Part shown: piece by piece, positions 15,201-30,200 of the stretch
Layout of the letters: every line of letters starts with the position of its first letter
Numbering within the stretch: the stretch's first letter is position 1
From: Patiria pectinifera
Lineage: Eukaryota; Echinodermata; Asteroidea; Valvatida; Asterinidae
Direction of reading: 5' to 3'
NCBI GenBank assembly: GCA_029964075.1
Contig: CM057138.1
Span: forward strand, 13,634,932 to 13,698,931
DNA length: 64,000 bases
Translations under genes and position numbers: made by a program
Notes under the pieces: generated by a model
Databases searched by the model: none
What the model was told of the DNA's origin: nothing
Seen by the model: only the letters and a program-made list of their open reading frames with translations

Positions 15201-18200
15201 GGGGCTTTGCTGTGGAGACAAATAAAGTATTGACATTGTTACATTTTCAAATAAACAACAAGAGGGGTCGAACTCACCAGTTGCACAATAATGATATTTT
15301 ATTTAGAAATGGTACCCGAGGTAGACATTTCTCTAGGGTTGTACGCACACTTTTTCCAAACTTAAATTACCACTGACCTCTATTTTAACTTGTCCTACAA
15401 CCAGGAATGTTGGTATGTTTCTTGTTTGGACCACAATCAATCACTCTAGCCTATTTGCGACTCTATAATTTTTGCCTCGAAGTAGGAGTCGTGACATCAG
15501 AGAAACAATGAAATGTCTCCCTAATTTCCACTCTCTTCCAAAGGTATACCAAAAAAGCTATGACTAAAAAACGTCTCCTTATAGGTATATCAGTAGAAAT
15601 TTATAGTTGAACAAACGTATCGACTGACCTCCAGATTACCGTTCTGACACGCTACCAACTGAGCTTTGAATACGCTTTAGTCACACGCCTCAATTAAGAC
15701 CTTAACATGGTTAATTTGATAGATTATATATGCACAGAGCTGTATTTTGTATGATAATAGCCTAGCAATGTAACATCCAACAATGTATACGAAATTTCAC
15801 AGACGAGTGTGTCCTATTCAAAAAGCAAATTGAGCCTGATTATGTTCGCGGTGTACTACAAAGTGTCCTGAAAATAATGGTGCATGTAAACCCCGCCATT
15901 TTCGCCAACTTACTATCGGAATTTACTGCAAATGTTTACACGATCTTCAAGGTTACAGATTTAGCTTGATGATACCGTTGTTTGATTAAGATTGCTTTTG
16001 TAAATCCAGAGATATGTTTAAACAACCGCAACCCCCCCCCCCAAAAAAAAAAAATTAAAAAAAAATTCTGTGCCACTTTTAAGGAGCTTTAAAGATCAGA
16101 CAATGCCAGTATGGCTCTTTTGATAAGATTATCCCTATGGGTGTAAGAAAAACATTCCATTCACACGACAGTATAGGATTTAGTTCTTATATTGAAACAA
16201 TTTACTAGTACAAACAGGTTAACTTCTTTAAAACTTCAATGAAAGAGTTCAATCAAATATATATAAATATTGCACAATCTGCTTAATTTTTTGTAAATCA
16301 CTAGCATGGTTTTAGACAAGGACTTATACTGATTTTAACTGCTTTACAGAAAGTGGCAAAAAAATGGGTTTCTTGTTTTTGCCGCTATTCAAACACATCT
16401 TTAGATTTTCAAGAGCAATCGCAATGAAACAAACGGTATTCTCGAGCTAAATCTATTACCTTGAAGATGGTGAAAGCATCCGCAAAAAAAGGATGAGTTT
16501 ACATGCACCATTTTATTCAGGACGCTCTGTAATTAGTCACCATCTAAATTTACATCAGGGATGCCACTCAGAAGCATTGAAATAGACAATGTCAACGTTT
16601 GTTACCAACTAACAAGCAACTAACTAACGTACAGACTAACAGAGAGACATGATAATTTGTACCCACAGCTAAAAAAAATATAGAGTAGGTGGAACTCATG
16701 GAATAAATTTGGCAGCATTTTCTTCACCTTCACAACACTGGTTAAAAACACATGAAAGGTAATACGTGTTAAGTAAGCCTTCCTGTGTCTTGACTGTATA
16801 CTTGAATCTTGGAATATTTCTTACCGAATACATGGAAATCGAATGCCCCCACTGCTGTGCAACCAGCATTATTGGTGACAACGCAGGTGTGGACGTGTGT
16901 ATAGTCCTGCAGGTACCACCAACCCCCTGTGAGCGGCATGGAGATTCCCCACGCTATGCAGACGATTCGGTTGTTGTTGCTGTGCATGGCGGTCACTTGG
17001 GGCCATGACACCTGGGCATACACCCACCACGAGACCGCACAACGGTTGTCGACAACTGGCAGGTTAAGAATCGGTGATTCTATGTGGGTAGAACAAGAGG
17101 GGGGAAATCGTTACATAATGAATTATTATTAAGCAAAATTTTCTGCACAGTGTTGAATGCACTTGGGAAACGACACGCTAGACCTTTACGAAGCACCAAC
17201 ACGATAACAGTCTTTTTATATTACTTGGAAAACAAGCACATCACAATGAAGAACTTAATTTCCTCTGAAGTTCATCAGACCCTGTAAGCTCTGTGGTCGA
17301 GTGGTAAGCCGTCTGCACTGGTATGCAGGATGTCGTGAATTCGAGTCATTTCTCTCATATTTCACTCCGAGGATATTACGCTAAATATACAGTGTTTATA
17401 CGTTGGTGAAGTGCAGAACTTAAATTTGAATTTACACCACCCCGACGTAAATTCCATCTTATGATTAAAGACACAAATCACAAGTGGACAAAAAATAATT
17501 GAGTACTGGGCCACAGGTTAAATCAATTAAAAGAATTATTTGGATGGCGCTGTGGTCCAAAAGCTGTAGGACACAGAGCAGAGCACAAGTGCATGGTGGC
17601 GACGGTGCTCAGAAGCTATAATCATCTCCTCTTTCAGTGATGAAGAGGGTACTTATGCCCTGACCCTAAGGAGGTTAAAGGATGATACAATGTTACCAGA
17701 TACAGTACACTGTTACATAAACCAAACTTTATTATATATATTTTTTTACTTACGTTGGACAGTGAACGAGAAGCTTTTCGAATCTTCACAACCATTATTG
17801 ATGGTGACCTGACAGGTAACGGTGTGAACACCCACAGAAAAGGCGATACCACCACTGAGAGGCACTGCAATTACTCCTTCAGTGCATGAGATAGCTTGTC
17901 CGCCCAGGTCGGTACCAGATACTGCAGGCCAGCTCACAGTGGCGGTAGCTAAACCAATATCAGTGCACCGGTCGTCCACGTCTGGTACCGTTAGCGATGG
18001 AGATGCTGTGGATAGCAAGTACAAATCCAGTACGAAGTACAAACTTCTCATTATGCAAATATGGATACAAGTTTATCCAGTATGTCTCAGTTTCATCCCA
18101 AACCGTCCAATATGGTTTCTCTATACTGCCTTAACACTGCATTATTTTATGGAATCATCTGGGAACAAATACAATGTAATAAGGTGTAGTAAAAGTGCCC

Positions 18201-21200
18201 ATCGTTAATTCAACTGTAATTTCAACTGTCAACTGTTGATGGAGCTCATAGGCTCACTGATGATGGGAGCCCGGAGTAGTTTTTATTCGTTATATGTAGA
18301 AAAAAGACCCTGGGCTTCCCTTACCTAGCTCTACTAAATATTTTCAGCTGAGGACACTTGTTTCTACTAATAGAATTGGCCTTTCCCTACTTCCGCACAC
18401 TTGCTTGGATTAAAGAGCAGTATGAGATATCTCTGTACACAACATACTAAGTTAACGGAGCTACAAGTCTCACCTACAACAGCAACTGCGAAGGTTTCTG
18501 ATGCCATGCAACCACCACTATTGGTAACTGTGCAAGTTACGGTGTGAGTTCCTAGAGGGAAGTTACCTCCAACCAGAAACACAGACAATGCACCTGATGT
18601 ACACTGAATGATTTGACCGTTGGTGTTGGTGCCAGTTATTGTACTCCATAACACTCGAGTTGTCACCTGATTCGGATCGGTGCAACTAACAGGGACAACA
18701 GGCACTGAAATTGATGGTGAAGCTATTGGGTAAACAAAAAAGACACAATGAAGGTGATCTTCAAAAACATTTAACAGGATTTCCACATTTGCTTTAAATT
18801 TGATATCCTGTCAGAGACAAAAACTTCCACGGACTGTTACTTTGTATGTTTTTTAACCAACTGCTTTAGAAAAACATACTCCACTACAAATATAATGTTT
18901 GATACCTGATACAACAAACGTGAAGCTGTTTGAGCCTGAGCAACTATTGGTATTGGTAACGCTGCACGTGATTGTGTGCGATCCTACTCCAAAGGTGCCA
19001 CCAGAGATCGTCACTCCAGTACCATCTCCAGAATCAGTACAAGTGATGCTTGCACCATCAGCATCGGTGGCAGTCACAGTGGTCCATGTCACAGTAGCTG
19101 TAGAAGAGCCTTCATCGGTACACTGCTGACCCACGCTGGGCACAGTCACGGATGGAGAAGCTGTTTCAAACACAATATTAAATGACCAATGTCGAGCGAT
19201 TTTCGAAGTTTGGCACGTGCAAGGTTGAAAAAAAATACTACATTTGGACTTGAGCCTGCGGTCTTTGGAATATCGTACAAGTGCTCTACTAAACCCTATT
19301 TTGACAGTCTTCCAACTTGTCAATGTCTTGGCCCAGTAAGAAGCTATCAATCTACATGTGCCATGTAGTCAGGGATCACACCAAAATACACATTACACAA
19401 TGCTTACAACATTCTGCTTATATTTCCGCTGACCTGGGTTTGGCGAACAAGCATCACTCAGGAAGGATATTGGCTTTTTTTGCTACAAAAAATAGCGCAC
19501 CACAAATTAATTAATGTAAGAAGGGGAAACAGACTGAGAGCCAAAACAATGCATGTTAGGTTGAACGTCAGGTTGAATATTAGTTGACTGATGTGGGACT
19601 CAAACTGCCATAAAACTGAACTGATGTTTAACCAGCTAAGCTATCAAGCCCTAGGGTGGCATCCCGATATCTTGGTCAATGCTGCCTCAATTGAAAAAAG
19701 AAGAAGATGTTTCAGGAGATACATTTTCATTTTCACAATACATTTGGCAGACTTAATGGTTCTAGACGTGTTTAATACCTGTTATATCAAACGTGAAGCT
19801 ATTGGAGCCTGTGCAACTACCAGAATTAGTTACAGTGCACGTGACTGTGTGTGGCCCTACTCCAAACGTTCCACCGGAGGTTGTCAAACTGGTTCCATCT
19901 CCAGAATCACTGCAAGAGGTGCTCCCTCCCGCAGCATTGGTGGCAGTTACGATAGGCCAAGTTACAGAGGCTGTAGATGCACCAACATCTGCACACTTAG
20001 AATTCACCATTGGCACATTCACAGTTGGTGTCGCTGTGTAAATGATAATTGATCAGCATCACTCAGTTTCAATTTCTGAAATCCATACTAGGAAGATGCC
20101 AGAGTAACTTTTGAATTATAGGCCATAAAACAAATCTTGAACCAAGGACATCAACAATCCTTTGTTGATGTAGCACGAAGAAGGGCTCTTTCAAATGCAC
20201 TAAAATGAATAAGTGAAAAAAATCCCGAGGAAAAATGTTCAGGGATCCGGTCGTTATATTAAACTGAATTAATTAATGCTTTTGTCGTCTTCACTTCCTC
20301 TGTAAACTGTAAACAAATGAGGTATTCAAGTTGGAATAAAAAAAAGTAAAAGTAAAATAAAAAAACCAAAGTTTACTTTGAATGTTGTGAGTTTTAAATG
20401 TAAAATATTTGTTTGTTTGTTTGTTTGTTTGTTTGTGTTTTTTTTGGTTGGGGAACAAGTCATGGACACAAATTTGAGGGAAGGCCTCTTTTGCAAATAA
20501 TTTGACATTTCCCGTATAATAAAAATGACAATGACGAGGTTTTATATAGCTCTTTTAACTAAGATCAAAGCGCTTTATATAATCTTTACTCCTTATCATT
20601 GGGCCAATTAAACATTCCAAATACGATGTCAACTCCCTAGGGAGTAGACAACTCGATGCAGCCTTCTAGGCGCAAGGAAGCTAATTCAATCACAATAACA
20701 AACCTGCCCTCACATTTACCCATCCTGGTTTGAGAGAAGCAATGAGTGACACAGTGCCTTGCCCACGGGCACATCAACCATGATCCCAGGCTGGACTAGA
20801 ACCCACAGCATGCAGCTTTAGCTGCAGACCACGAACCCAATGCCCGTTACCACTAGGCCACAACACTCATACCGTTTTGATGGGATACTCAGATTCCTCC
20901 CAATTATTAGTCAGTCCGTTTGTATGTGCTCACAACTATTCACCCACGAAATCAGATAAAGACTCAGCTTTAGCGCTTTACAGTATCATTTTTCAAAAAA
21001 ACATGTTTTCCCAATTATTTGACAAAAATGATACCTGATACGAGAAATGTGAAGCTATTGGAGCCATAGCAACCCTCATGATCGGTTACACTGCACGTGA
21101 TTGTGTGTGATCCTGCTCCAAAGGTTCCAGCAGAGGTCGTCACTCCAGTTCCGTCTCCAGAATCAGTACAAGTGATGTTCCCACCCCCAGCATTGATCGC

Positions 21201-24200
21201 GGTTACAGTAGTCCAAATCACAGAAAGTGTGGTCGCACCAACAGCTAGACACTGCGGACCAACAGTCGGCACATTCACAGTTGGTGGTGCTGAAAAAACA
21301 AAGTAACAATTCAGTATAAATAGGCAATTCGATGCTTACAGGGACATGACCCTCTATCGTGTGCAAACTGTATGACGTTTTTACAATCGCTAGAGAAGAG
21401 AAAGCTTAAAACTGATCAGAATTGTGTATGTCCAGTTTCCAATTGTTCACAGTCAGTATCGACAGTCTTACTATAACGTGTAACTGTTATAGCGTTGTCC
21501 AGTTAATGTCGTACGCTGCAAAGTTTCAATAGAAAATCTTAACCAATAGACATTTTCAAGTGCAAACAATAATGCAAATGTTGACATCCTGATCCATGTT
21601 ATTGTATCTATTTTCAATCAAGCAATATTTCTCACTCGAAGATAAATGTACATGTTGTATCAATCTGAAAAACAAAAATGAGTTTTATGACAATAACATG
21701 TTTCTTGCCCCCGCCTGCTCTAGTTGTGGATTCCGTATCAAGTTTTTCTTTATTTATAATATATACTGTATCATTATATGCAGTGTTGTTGTATTATTTT
21801 CAGGTGTTTTTATTACAATCAGAAAAAAAGAAAGCTCAAATGTGATCAGAAATATGAATGTGCAATTTTTATTTGTTTACGGACAGTATTGGTAGTCCAA
21901 CAGTAATGACTTTGTCCCACAAAAAATTATGATTTAAAAGCTAGGTCACAATGAAAATATGATGTCAAAAAGTAACATGTACGTTTCCATCAGGTGATTT
22001 GCCCAAAACCTCTTCTAGTGTGTTAGAAGAAACATGTTTCAATATGAAGAAATTGAAGGCAAATTGTTGGTAGTTTGGAAGTAACATCCATCAAATGTAT
22101 AGCTTTGTCAGTGATCAAGAAATCATAAGCATTACACAAACTTCATCTGTAGCTACTGAATGCAATGTATACCATGTGTACAAGAAAAGTGACCAAAAAG
22201 ATGAAAAGTTTGCTTTTTCGAAGTTTATAATTCGTTTTTAATGTCAAATAATTCATATTTCAAAAGAAGAACATATATGGAAGACGTCCCTGTGCCGTAC
22301 CATGAAACTCTTACCATGCCATTTTTATAGATGGCAATTATGCATTTGTGAAAAACAAACTACCAATCAAATCTTTTAGAAATTTCACTAAAACTCGTTG
22401 AAAGAACAAGCTTTACCACATGTAGTCACTTGAGTGGTTGGTGGTACTGAAATGGGGGGTGTAGCTGAAGTGGTTGGTGGTACTGAAGTGGTTGGTGGAG
22501 CTGAAGTGGTTGGTGGTACTGAAGTGGTTGGTGGTACTGAAGTGGTTGGTGGTACTGAAGTGGTTGGTGGAGCTGAAGTGGTTGGTGGAGCTGAAGTGGT
22601 TGGTGGAGCTGAAGTGGTTGGTGGAGCTGAAGTGGTTGGTGGTACTGAAGTGGTTGGTGGTACTGAAGTGGTTGGTGGAGCTGAAGTGGTTGGTGGAGCT
22701 GAAGTGGTTGGTGGAGCTGAAGTGGTTGGTGGTACTGAAGTGGTTGGTGGAGCTGAAGTGGTTGGGGGAGCTGAAGTAATTGGTGGTACTGAAGTGGTTG
22801 GTGGTACTGAAGTGGTTGGTGGTACTGAAGTGGTTGGTAGTACTGAAGTGGTTGGTGGAGCTGAAGTGGTTGGTGGAGCTGAAGTGGTTGGTGGTACTGA
22901 AGTGGTTGGTAGTACTGAAGTGGTTGGTGGAGCTGAAGTGGTTGGTGGAGCTGAAGTGGTTGGTGGTACTGCAGTGGTTGGTGGTACTGAAGTGGTTGGT
23001 GGTACTGAAGTGGTTGGTGGTACTGAAGTGGTTGGTGGTACTGAAGTGGTTGGTAGTACTGAAGTGGTTGGTGGAGCTGAAGTGGTTGGTAGTACTGAAG
23101 TGGTTGGTGGTACTGAAGTGGTTGGTGGTACTGAAGTGGTTGGTGGTACTGAAGTGGTTGGTGGTACTGAAGTGGTTGGTGGTATTGAAGTGGTGGGTGG
23201 TACTGAAGTGGTGGGTGGTACTGAAGTGGTTGGTGGTACTGAAGTGGGTGGTAGTACTGAAGTGGGGGGTGGAGCTGAAGTGGTTGGTGGTACTGAAGTG
23301 GTGGTTAATACTGAAGTCGGAGGTGGTTCTGAAGTGGTAGGCGGGACTGAAGTGGGGGGTGGTTCTGACGTGGTGGGTGGTATTGAAGGGGTAGTTGGTG
23401 CTGAAGTGGTGGTTGGTACTGAAGTGGTTGTTGGTACTGAAATAGACAAATACAAAAAATAGGAAACAGGTTTCATTGTAAGCGATAGTGATCGCTTTTT
23501 GTATCACGTCCGTTAATATAAAAAAAAATTGCATTGCGTCTTCCTTATCTAGGATGATTTTTTCTTTTCTTAAATAGAAAGAAATAAATGAACTACTGTA
23601 TACCGTCATGAAATTATTTCCTTCTGTATACCCTGCACAAACACAGAACTCCCCGAGACAAAACAAAGTTGTAATATGAATTAAAAACTTTCATAGAAAC
23701 AACATTATTTGAAATATACATAAATTCTGTTATTGGGCTGATTCCCGATCACTTCTTGTGTTTGACGTTTTTCTTTCTTTTTTTTTGTAAATGGTAAGGT
23801 AAACAAAAACACCTTCTGCTTCCAATTGCATGCCTTGCAAAACACATGTAGGTCGATACGTCCATGGAGGAATAAGAGAGCAAATTGTTTTTTTGCAGTT
23901 GTTTTTATGCCGGACTATTTACACCATATTTATAATTATTTTCGGCATTTTTTTTTTTTTGCACTATGAAAGCTATTGGTATCAAAACGGACCCTCAAAC
24001 AAGATAAAACACTTGCTTTAATTACTATTATTTTTTTAACTCATGTTAGGTCGGCAGTACACAAAATAATAAAGATATTAGGTCGTGCACGACATTATGC
24101 ACACACAATGGTAGTCACAAGGCGCTACTTGGGCCGTATTCAAAAACTTCAACTGACGAGAAAAAGGACCAAACTCTAAGCACTCTGCTTACTTAGGTGA

Positions 24201-27200
24201 AGTGTTTAAATTAGTAATCAGGGAAAGATCTAAGCAGCCCACTTATTCTAGTTCTCAACTTAAGTATTTAAAGCAATCACTATTGTTCTTGTGTAAACTA
24301 TTTAAATCACAATTGTTCACAGGCTCAAAAGAACAAAAAAATCATGTCCCACTAATGATACTGAATAACTCTGTTGTAAATCAATGAAATTAAACAATCA
24401 TGTAGACAATTTATGTCACATTTTACGAAACGAGTTTTATCAGGTTTGTGCAAGAGGGTGAGATTTAAACGCCAACAGAATGCAGGTTCACCCCTGATGT
24501 CATTGCACACCTCATTGATCGCGTGTTGCGCCAAACGATCGAGTTGTGCAATGACACCAGTGGTGATCCTGAATTTCTTCAGAAGCTTCCTGTTCCAGTA
24601 CGTTCCTTTCGACACTGTCTGCAGCGCTGTATCGACTTTGGAGGACGTCAAGTAGAAAGTGGCAGATTCTGAAAGTGAGTACTTTTTTTCGTAGGGCGTT
24701 TAAATCTGGCCTTCTTGCACACAGTCGAGAAAAAAATCTATTGAATGTCGGTGGAAAAAAGAATGCACCCAGACATTCGCAATGAAAACTTTACAATCAA
24801 TGTGCATACGAGACCATAGGCAGAGACAAGATATATTTAATAATACAATTTGATACATTTCGGGTTATATAGGTTTCGGGTTATATAGGTTTCGGATCAT
24901 TTTCATTAATGGCAATTCAATTTTGCGTGGTTTTGACACGTCGGATCAAATGTGCTTTCTTTGTTATTGTTAAGGCATTCAATTTCAATGTTGTATCACT
25001 CAAGATTTTGTTCCTACTGTTCGTTTCGTTATTTTGTTATTTTTCCAATTTTCTTCTGAGGTCCTTTTTGTCAAAATCGTTGTCTTTAACATTTATAATG
25101 AAACACATTAACCAAATTGAGGGATGACGCAACGAAATATTGAAATAAAAGGGGCTCAGGAAATTCTTGCTCACTGTTGATCATTTCTATACTTGCCATA
25201 ATCTTTGAACAAACCTTTAACTTTGATGACTATTCTTTTTTGTTCTGTTCTGAATTTGTTTTTGTAAAGGATTTCCGAGCCAACTTTACAAAGTTTTCAT
25301 TCTTACGCCTGGTTCATTTTAGATTGAAATTGAAAGAAAACGCAGATCGTCATTCGACAATAAAAAAAATCAATCAATTACACTATCCCAACACTCTATC
25401 GTCTTTTAGCTTCACTCGACCCTGTAAAAGATGCCTTCATGTTAAAAATATTGTATTGTTCATTCAATTTCGTCTAAACCAGCAGTAATGGGTTAATCGG
25501 GCATTCATTTCCATTAATGGGCAAACATATTTCACATTTGTTCAAGCATCTTACCTTACCGGGATTCAGAAGGGAATATGGAATCTTCACATTTTTTAGT
25601 TTTATATTGTCCTGGCCACGTGGTAAACTCACCCGGGGCCATCTATCACCAGATCCTAGTATGGACCATACTACGTCCTTTATAGGGGGTGTCAGTCTTG
25701 TGATCCTACTGGAGGGGTTGGAATTGGCGGGAAAACCCTGTGTGCTTGTGCACATTTACATAGGCTTGTGTACAAATGCACTATAAACATTGGGATTAGT
25801 TCGATCACCCCTGTGACCAAAATGGAATGTCTAATGGGGTTATGTCTGTGGTTTTAACGGCTGTTTGGGGCCTGAGAGATACCCCAGACATGCCAGGGTG
25901 AATGAGCTGGTTGTGAGGGTCGGGTGGCTCAAATTACATGTGGTGAAGTTGACATTCCATACAATCACTGCATAGTAAATATTAAAGGGGCTCGCTCCAG
26001 CAATTCCTGCATGCTCGCATTCTTGTAAAAGTTCGGGGGGAGGATGGTTTGCACCATCTTCTGATATGGGGCACCGTTAAAAGCGAACATTCATTTGTCA
26101 TAAGGACGTACGATTTTTGCAAAAGGCCTTTTTCGCCGTACCGACTTTGCTCCTATCAGCGGACCGATTTCGCTTTTAAAAAGTCTCGCCCAATGCAATG
26201 AAAATGACTGCCCATCAATGAGTAAGGAAAAAAAACCGTGCTCATACTTCATGTGACCAGCGACGTTCGCTAATTTGAATGCATCCACCGTCAAAATGTT
26301 GCAAAGACTTAATTTAAGAATGCTTCAAATTAGGTCTTGAACGCAACAAAACGAAATATAATGTCCCAAAACGAAAACGAACATTTTGTGCAAAATATAG
26401 GCTGCCTAAAAATAAAATAAAAATAAAAAATAAAAATAAAAAAGAAACCCCAAACTTGATCCCATTAGTAAATATCACGCGAGGTTATTTATATATTTAT
26501 ATATATTTATCACTAAACCACCCATCAATCTCTTTCCACGTTCGCTTTTTAACAGTTCACCTATCCGAAGATGGTGCGAACCACCCTCTGCCTGGACTGA
26601 CGAACACGCGGGAATTTCTTAAAGGATGTTTAAAAAAATATGAAATATGATTGCCCATTCATGAAAATAATGCCCGATGCGACAAACACCTTATTGCTGG
26701 TTCAGACGAAATTGAATGAACAATACGAGACTTTTCATTTTAATGCATCTTTTCCAGAGACGAGAAGCTATAACACGATAGAATGTTCGAATGGTGAAAT
26801 GGAAGGATTATTTTTGATTGTCGACCAACGACCTGCCCTTTCTTTCAATTTCAATCGAAAGTAAATGAGCCTGGCGGTAAATTGAATAAAAATCTGTTGA
26901 ATCATATATATCAAAATAACTATAATTGTTCAAGCGTAATTACTCAATCAATTAAGAAATGATAGACTGGGTTGGTATGTAACAAGGGTGGATCCGGTTG
27001 GGTGAAGGGGGGCATCACGGACCATGCCCCCCCCCCTCCCCCAAAAGACACATTTTTAAGAGACGACATGACGCAATACAGACAGGCCAATAAATACAGG
27101 CAACTATGTTCACCACCACATTCCCCCCCCCCAAAAAAAAATGGCTAGTGTGTTCAGAAATTGCCTCTGATTACACCGCAGAGCATCTAGAATCCAATAG

Positions 27201-30200
27201 GGCCCCGATCCCAAGCGTTAAGTTTTAAAACCCACTTTTTGGGGGGACATTTCAACCCCCCCCCAATCAATTTCCAACGCTGGTTGGCCGACTGGCGTTG
27301 GAAATTCCTGACTTTTTTCTTAACCACTGCCCCAAATTTAACAAATGTATTCAGTTCACATTTTGTTCGAGGTTGGTTATACGTGTGCAAGCCAGCATAG
27401 TTTCCTGACCTTACAATTCCTGACCTTAAATGAACAGCGCAATGAGTATCAATAAGAGTATGCAAAAATCTTAATAACCAGAAGTTAAATGACCAGCCAA
27501 CAAGACTCTGAAATCGTTGTCATGTACACATTTATTATCTATAATGTCATATAGAATAAGTGACGTCATCGCTGCCGCCTTTATTAAATGTTTGAAGGGT
27601 TTATTCTATTTATAAATATATTGCTAACAAGAACTAAGATGGACCTCGATGGCGAGGAGAAGGAGAACACGCGCGCGCAACTTGGAACTCCTCTAAGGAG
27701 GAGGGGATGGCGGCGGTGGTGGTGTCTGCGCATGTGAAGAATTTGTGTAAGAGAAGCTGTTTGGTTGAATACACGTATATAACTTCTTTACTATTCATTC
27801 AAGCAAGTGTAGGGATGTGTTGCGGATAGTGGACTGATTCAGGTTTCAAATCCATCCATATCTAAACCTTGCAGCAAAAGCAATGTTGTATATTCCCTGT
27901 AATGCATGGAAACATGCTCACGCGCTCTTCATACTATTTTGTCATGCACATCTATGCACTCACTGAATGCACTCACTGTAAAAATACCAGGAGAATTAAG
28001 AAACCTCTTTTAGAGTATATAGCAAATATTTTTCAGTAAAAGCGTGTGCTTCATTTTCATTTACACTGTTAAAAATGCTGGGCAAAAAAGTACTGGGTAA
28101 AACTCCATTTGCGAATTGTTGGTGCATTTTTGTTCAACAATTGAGTAAAATTTGGGTTTGGTAAGGAAAAAAAAAGTCCAGCGTTGGGTACATTTGTAGC
28201 TACATACGTTGGATAAACATTGCCCAATTAAAAGTATTATGTTTTTGCTTAATCAAACCACGAGGTGCTGGGTAGAAAGTGGAGTTTAAATCTCGGCATA
28301 TGGGCATTATGGCACGAAAGGGGTGACGGTAATATCCAACTGTTGGGAATTCGTCGGCCTGCATACAGGTTGTACATGTAAACGCTTAGTAGCATCATGT
28401 AATAGTAAGCCGGCCACGCAAACACTGCTAAATGAGCGGCAGTGGCGGGTCGTCAAGTGCTGAAGTTGTGGAAGGGCGGGGCGTTAACGCCATATTGACG
28501 TTTTCATAGGTAAGAATTGTACAACATGTCTCGGAATTTAAAAGTACAGGTGCTTATATTATTGAGAGAGAATTCATAATACAAAAATGTATGTACCTGT
28601 CTGAAAGCACAGAACAGTGTTGCTCCAAATAGCACACGGCTACTGTGCATAATCGCAGTGATATGGATGGGAGTTTATGCTTAATTAAAAATTGGTAGTA
28701 AAAACAAACGCTTGTTTTTATTCATTCGATCAACATCTTTAAAGAGCATTTTTTTTGTTACAGGGGATGTTACAGGAGTGGTGAATGATACTGGAGTGGT
28801 GGTTGCTACCGGAGGGGTGGTTAATCGTCGGCATCGGAACTGTGTTGAAGGCGGGGGCAAGTACTGCTGGTCACCGGTCAAGCCGGCCGTTGCAGTGTAG
28901 CAGCACTCATTTCCGTAAAAGTGGCGGGTACAAGCGCTTGTGCAAAGAATTGGGGGAGGCGACCCCTCCCCCAGTGAAAGGATTGGTTTCATGTACATCC
29001 CTTACCTCCCACTGTTTTATCAGGCATTTCTTGAGTGATGTTTAATTCATTTGGTTCAGCCAGTTCCCCAGGTTGAAAAAAAAATCATGGCATCACATTT
29101 TTGACAATCACTGAAATTTAACAGGGCCTTTTGCGCTTCAAAACAGATCTTCTAAACTCAACGATTTTACTTTACTCAAAACTTTCAATGGCTTTGTAAA
29201 AAATCTTTTTCGAAACAACTGCATTTTTTTTCAAAATCCTGAATTTTGAATCGGTTAACAGTTGAGATTCAGTGAGACTTAAACACATTTGTCAATGGGT
29301 GGTTTTAGGATTCATGCTTTTCAATCAAAACTGACAAATGAAATACTTGTAAAGTAGTTGATAGTGTGTTCTTATTCCTTATATTTGTAAAGTGGTGATC
29401 AAGTATATATACATATACATATGCACATATTACTTGTACACATCAGTTATTGTTGTATGATTTCCATATACTAATTTATGTAAACTTAAACATTTAACGC
29501 ATACGGAATTCAAGCAAAACAAACACTTTTATAAGTGCACGTGATCCCTTCTTTTTAACTTGATGTTATTACTTACCAAGCTCATTTGTGGAGGTTGGTT
29601 TTGGGGTGCTGGCTAGCTCTGGAGTGGTGGTTTGTTCCACTGATAGTTTTCAAAAGTAGATAACAAAACAATGTCATTTAAAAAGATAATTTAAAACAAA
29701 ACAGTAAGATAAAAATAAAACAGATGCTGAGGGGTATGGATGTTATTTTCAATACAGGTATGAAAACCTGCATTGTATCTTCCTTATTTAGGATGATTCG
29801 TCCTTTTCTGGAAAAAAAACCCTACATTACACTATCAAAGGGTTATTTCCTGTTTTTCAATGAACCTTGTACACACTCAAGACAGTAGTGTATAGCAATG
29901 CATTTGTTTTTCAATTGAAGTTGGGTATCAAAATAATTAAAGTTTGAATAATACACTTTGATAGAAAAAAAAAACATCATTGGCAGTAACGAATTTATTC
30001 TGTCATTCTCTCAATTCGTTTTTCAATATTTTTTTTCCTTTGTTTTTTTCTTAATAAAACTGTCAGCAACGTTTGATCTAAATGTTAAAGGTGAAAAACA
30101 CCCTCTGCTTCCGATAACATGCTTGTCAAAACATGTATAGGTCGATACAGGTACATGGAGGTATACAAGGGCAAGTTTGTGGGTTTTTTGTGGGGGGGGG

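Noticed and set aside
17286-17356. Working tRNA gene
   Set aside because: A and B boxes are present, but stems do not pair properly; the same holds for the minus-strand tRNA-like copies at 19.6, 38.2, 43.2, 48.2 and 53.5 kb. Treated as SINE heads.
22434-23420. CRISPR-like array
   Set aside because: The 18-bp units are directly adjacent with no spacers, inside a eukaryotic exon.
22413-23666. Long minus-strand open frame rich in FSTTNH and the opposite-strand frame rich in VVGGTE
   Set aside because: By-products of the 18-bp repeat. They do not match the phase of the splice sites; the TSVPPT frame does, and it links to the HYR exon downstream.
24900-26900. Several 60-100 codon ORFs in the large intron
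   Set aside because: No splice context in phase, no domain motifs, and AT-rich codon use; expected by chance.
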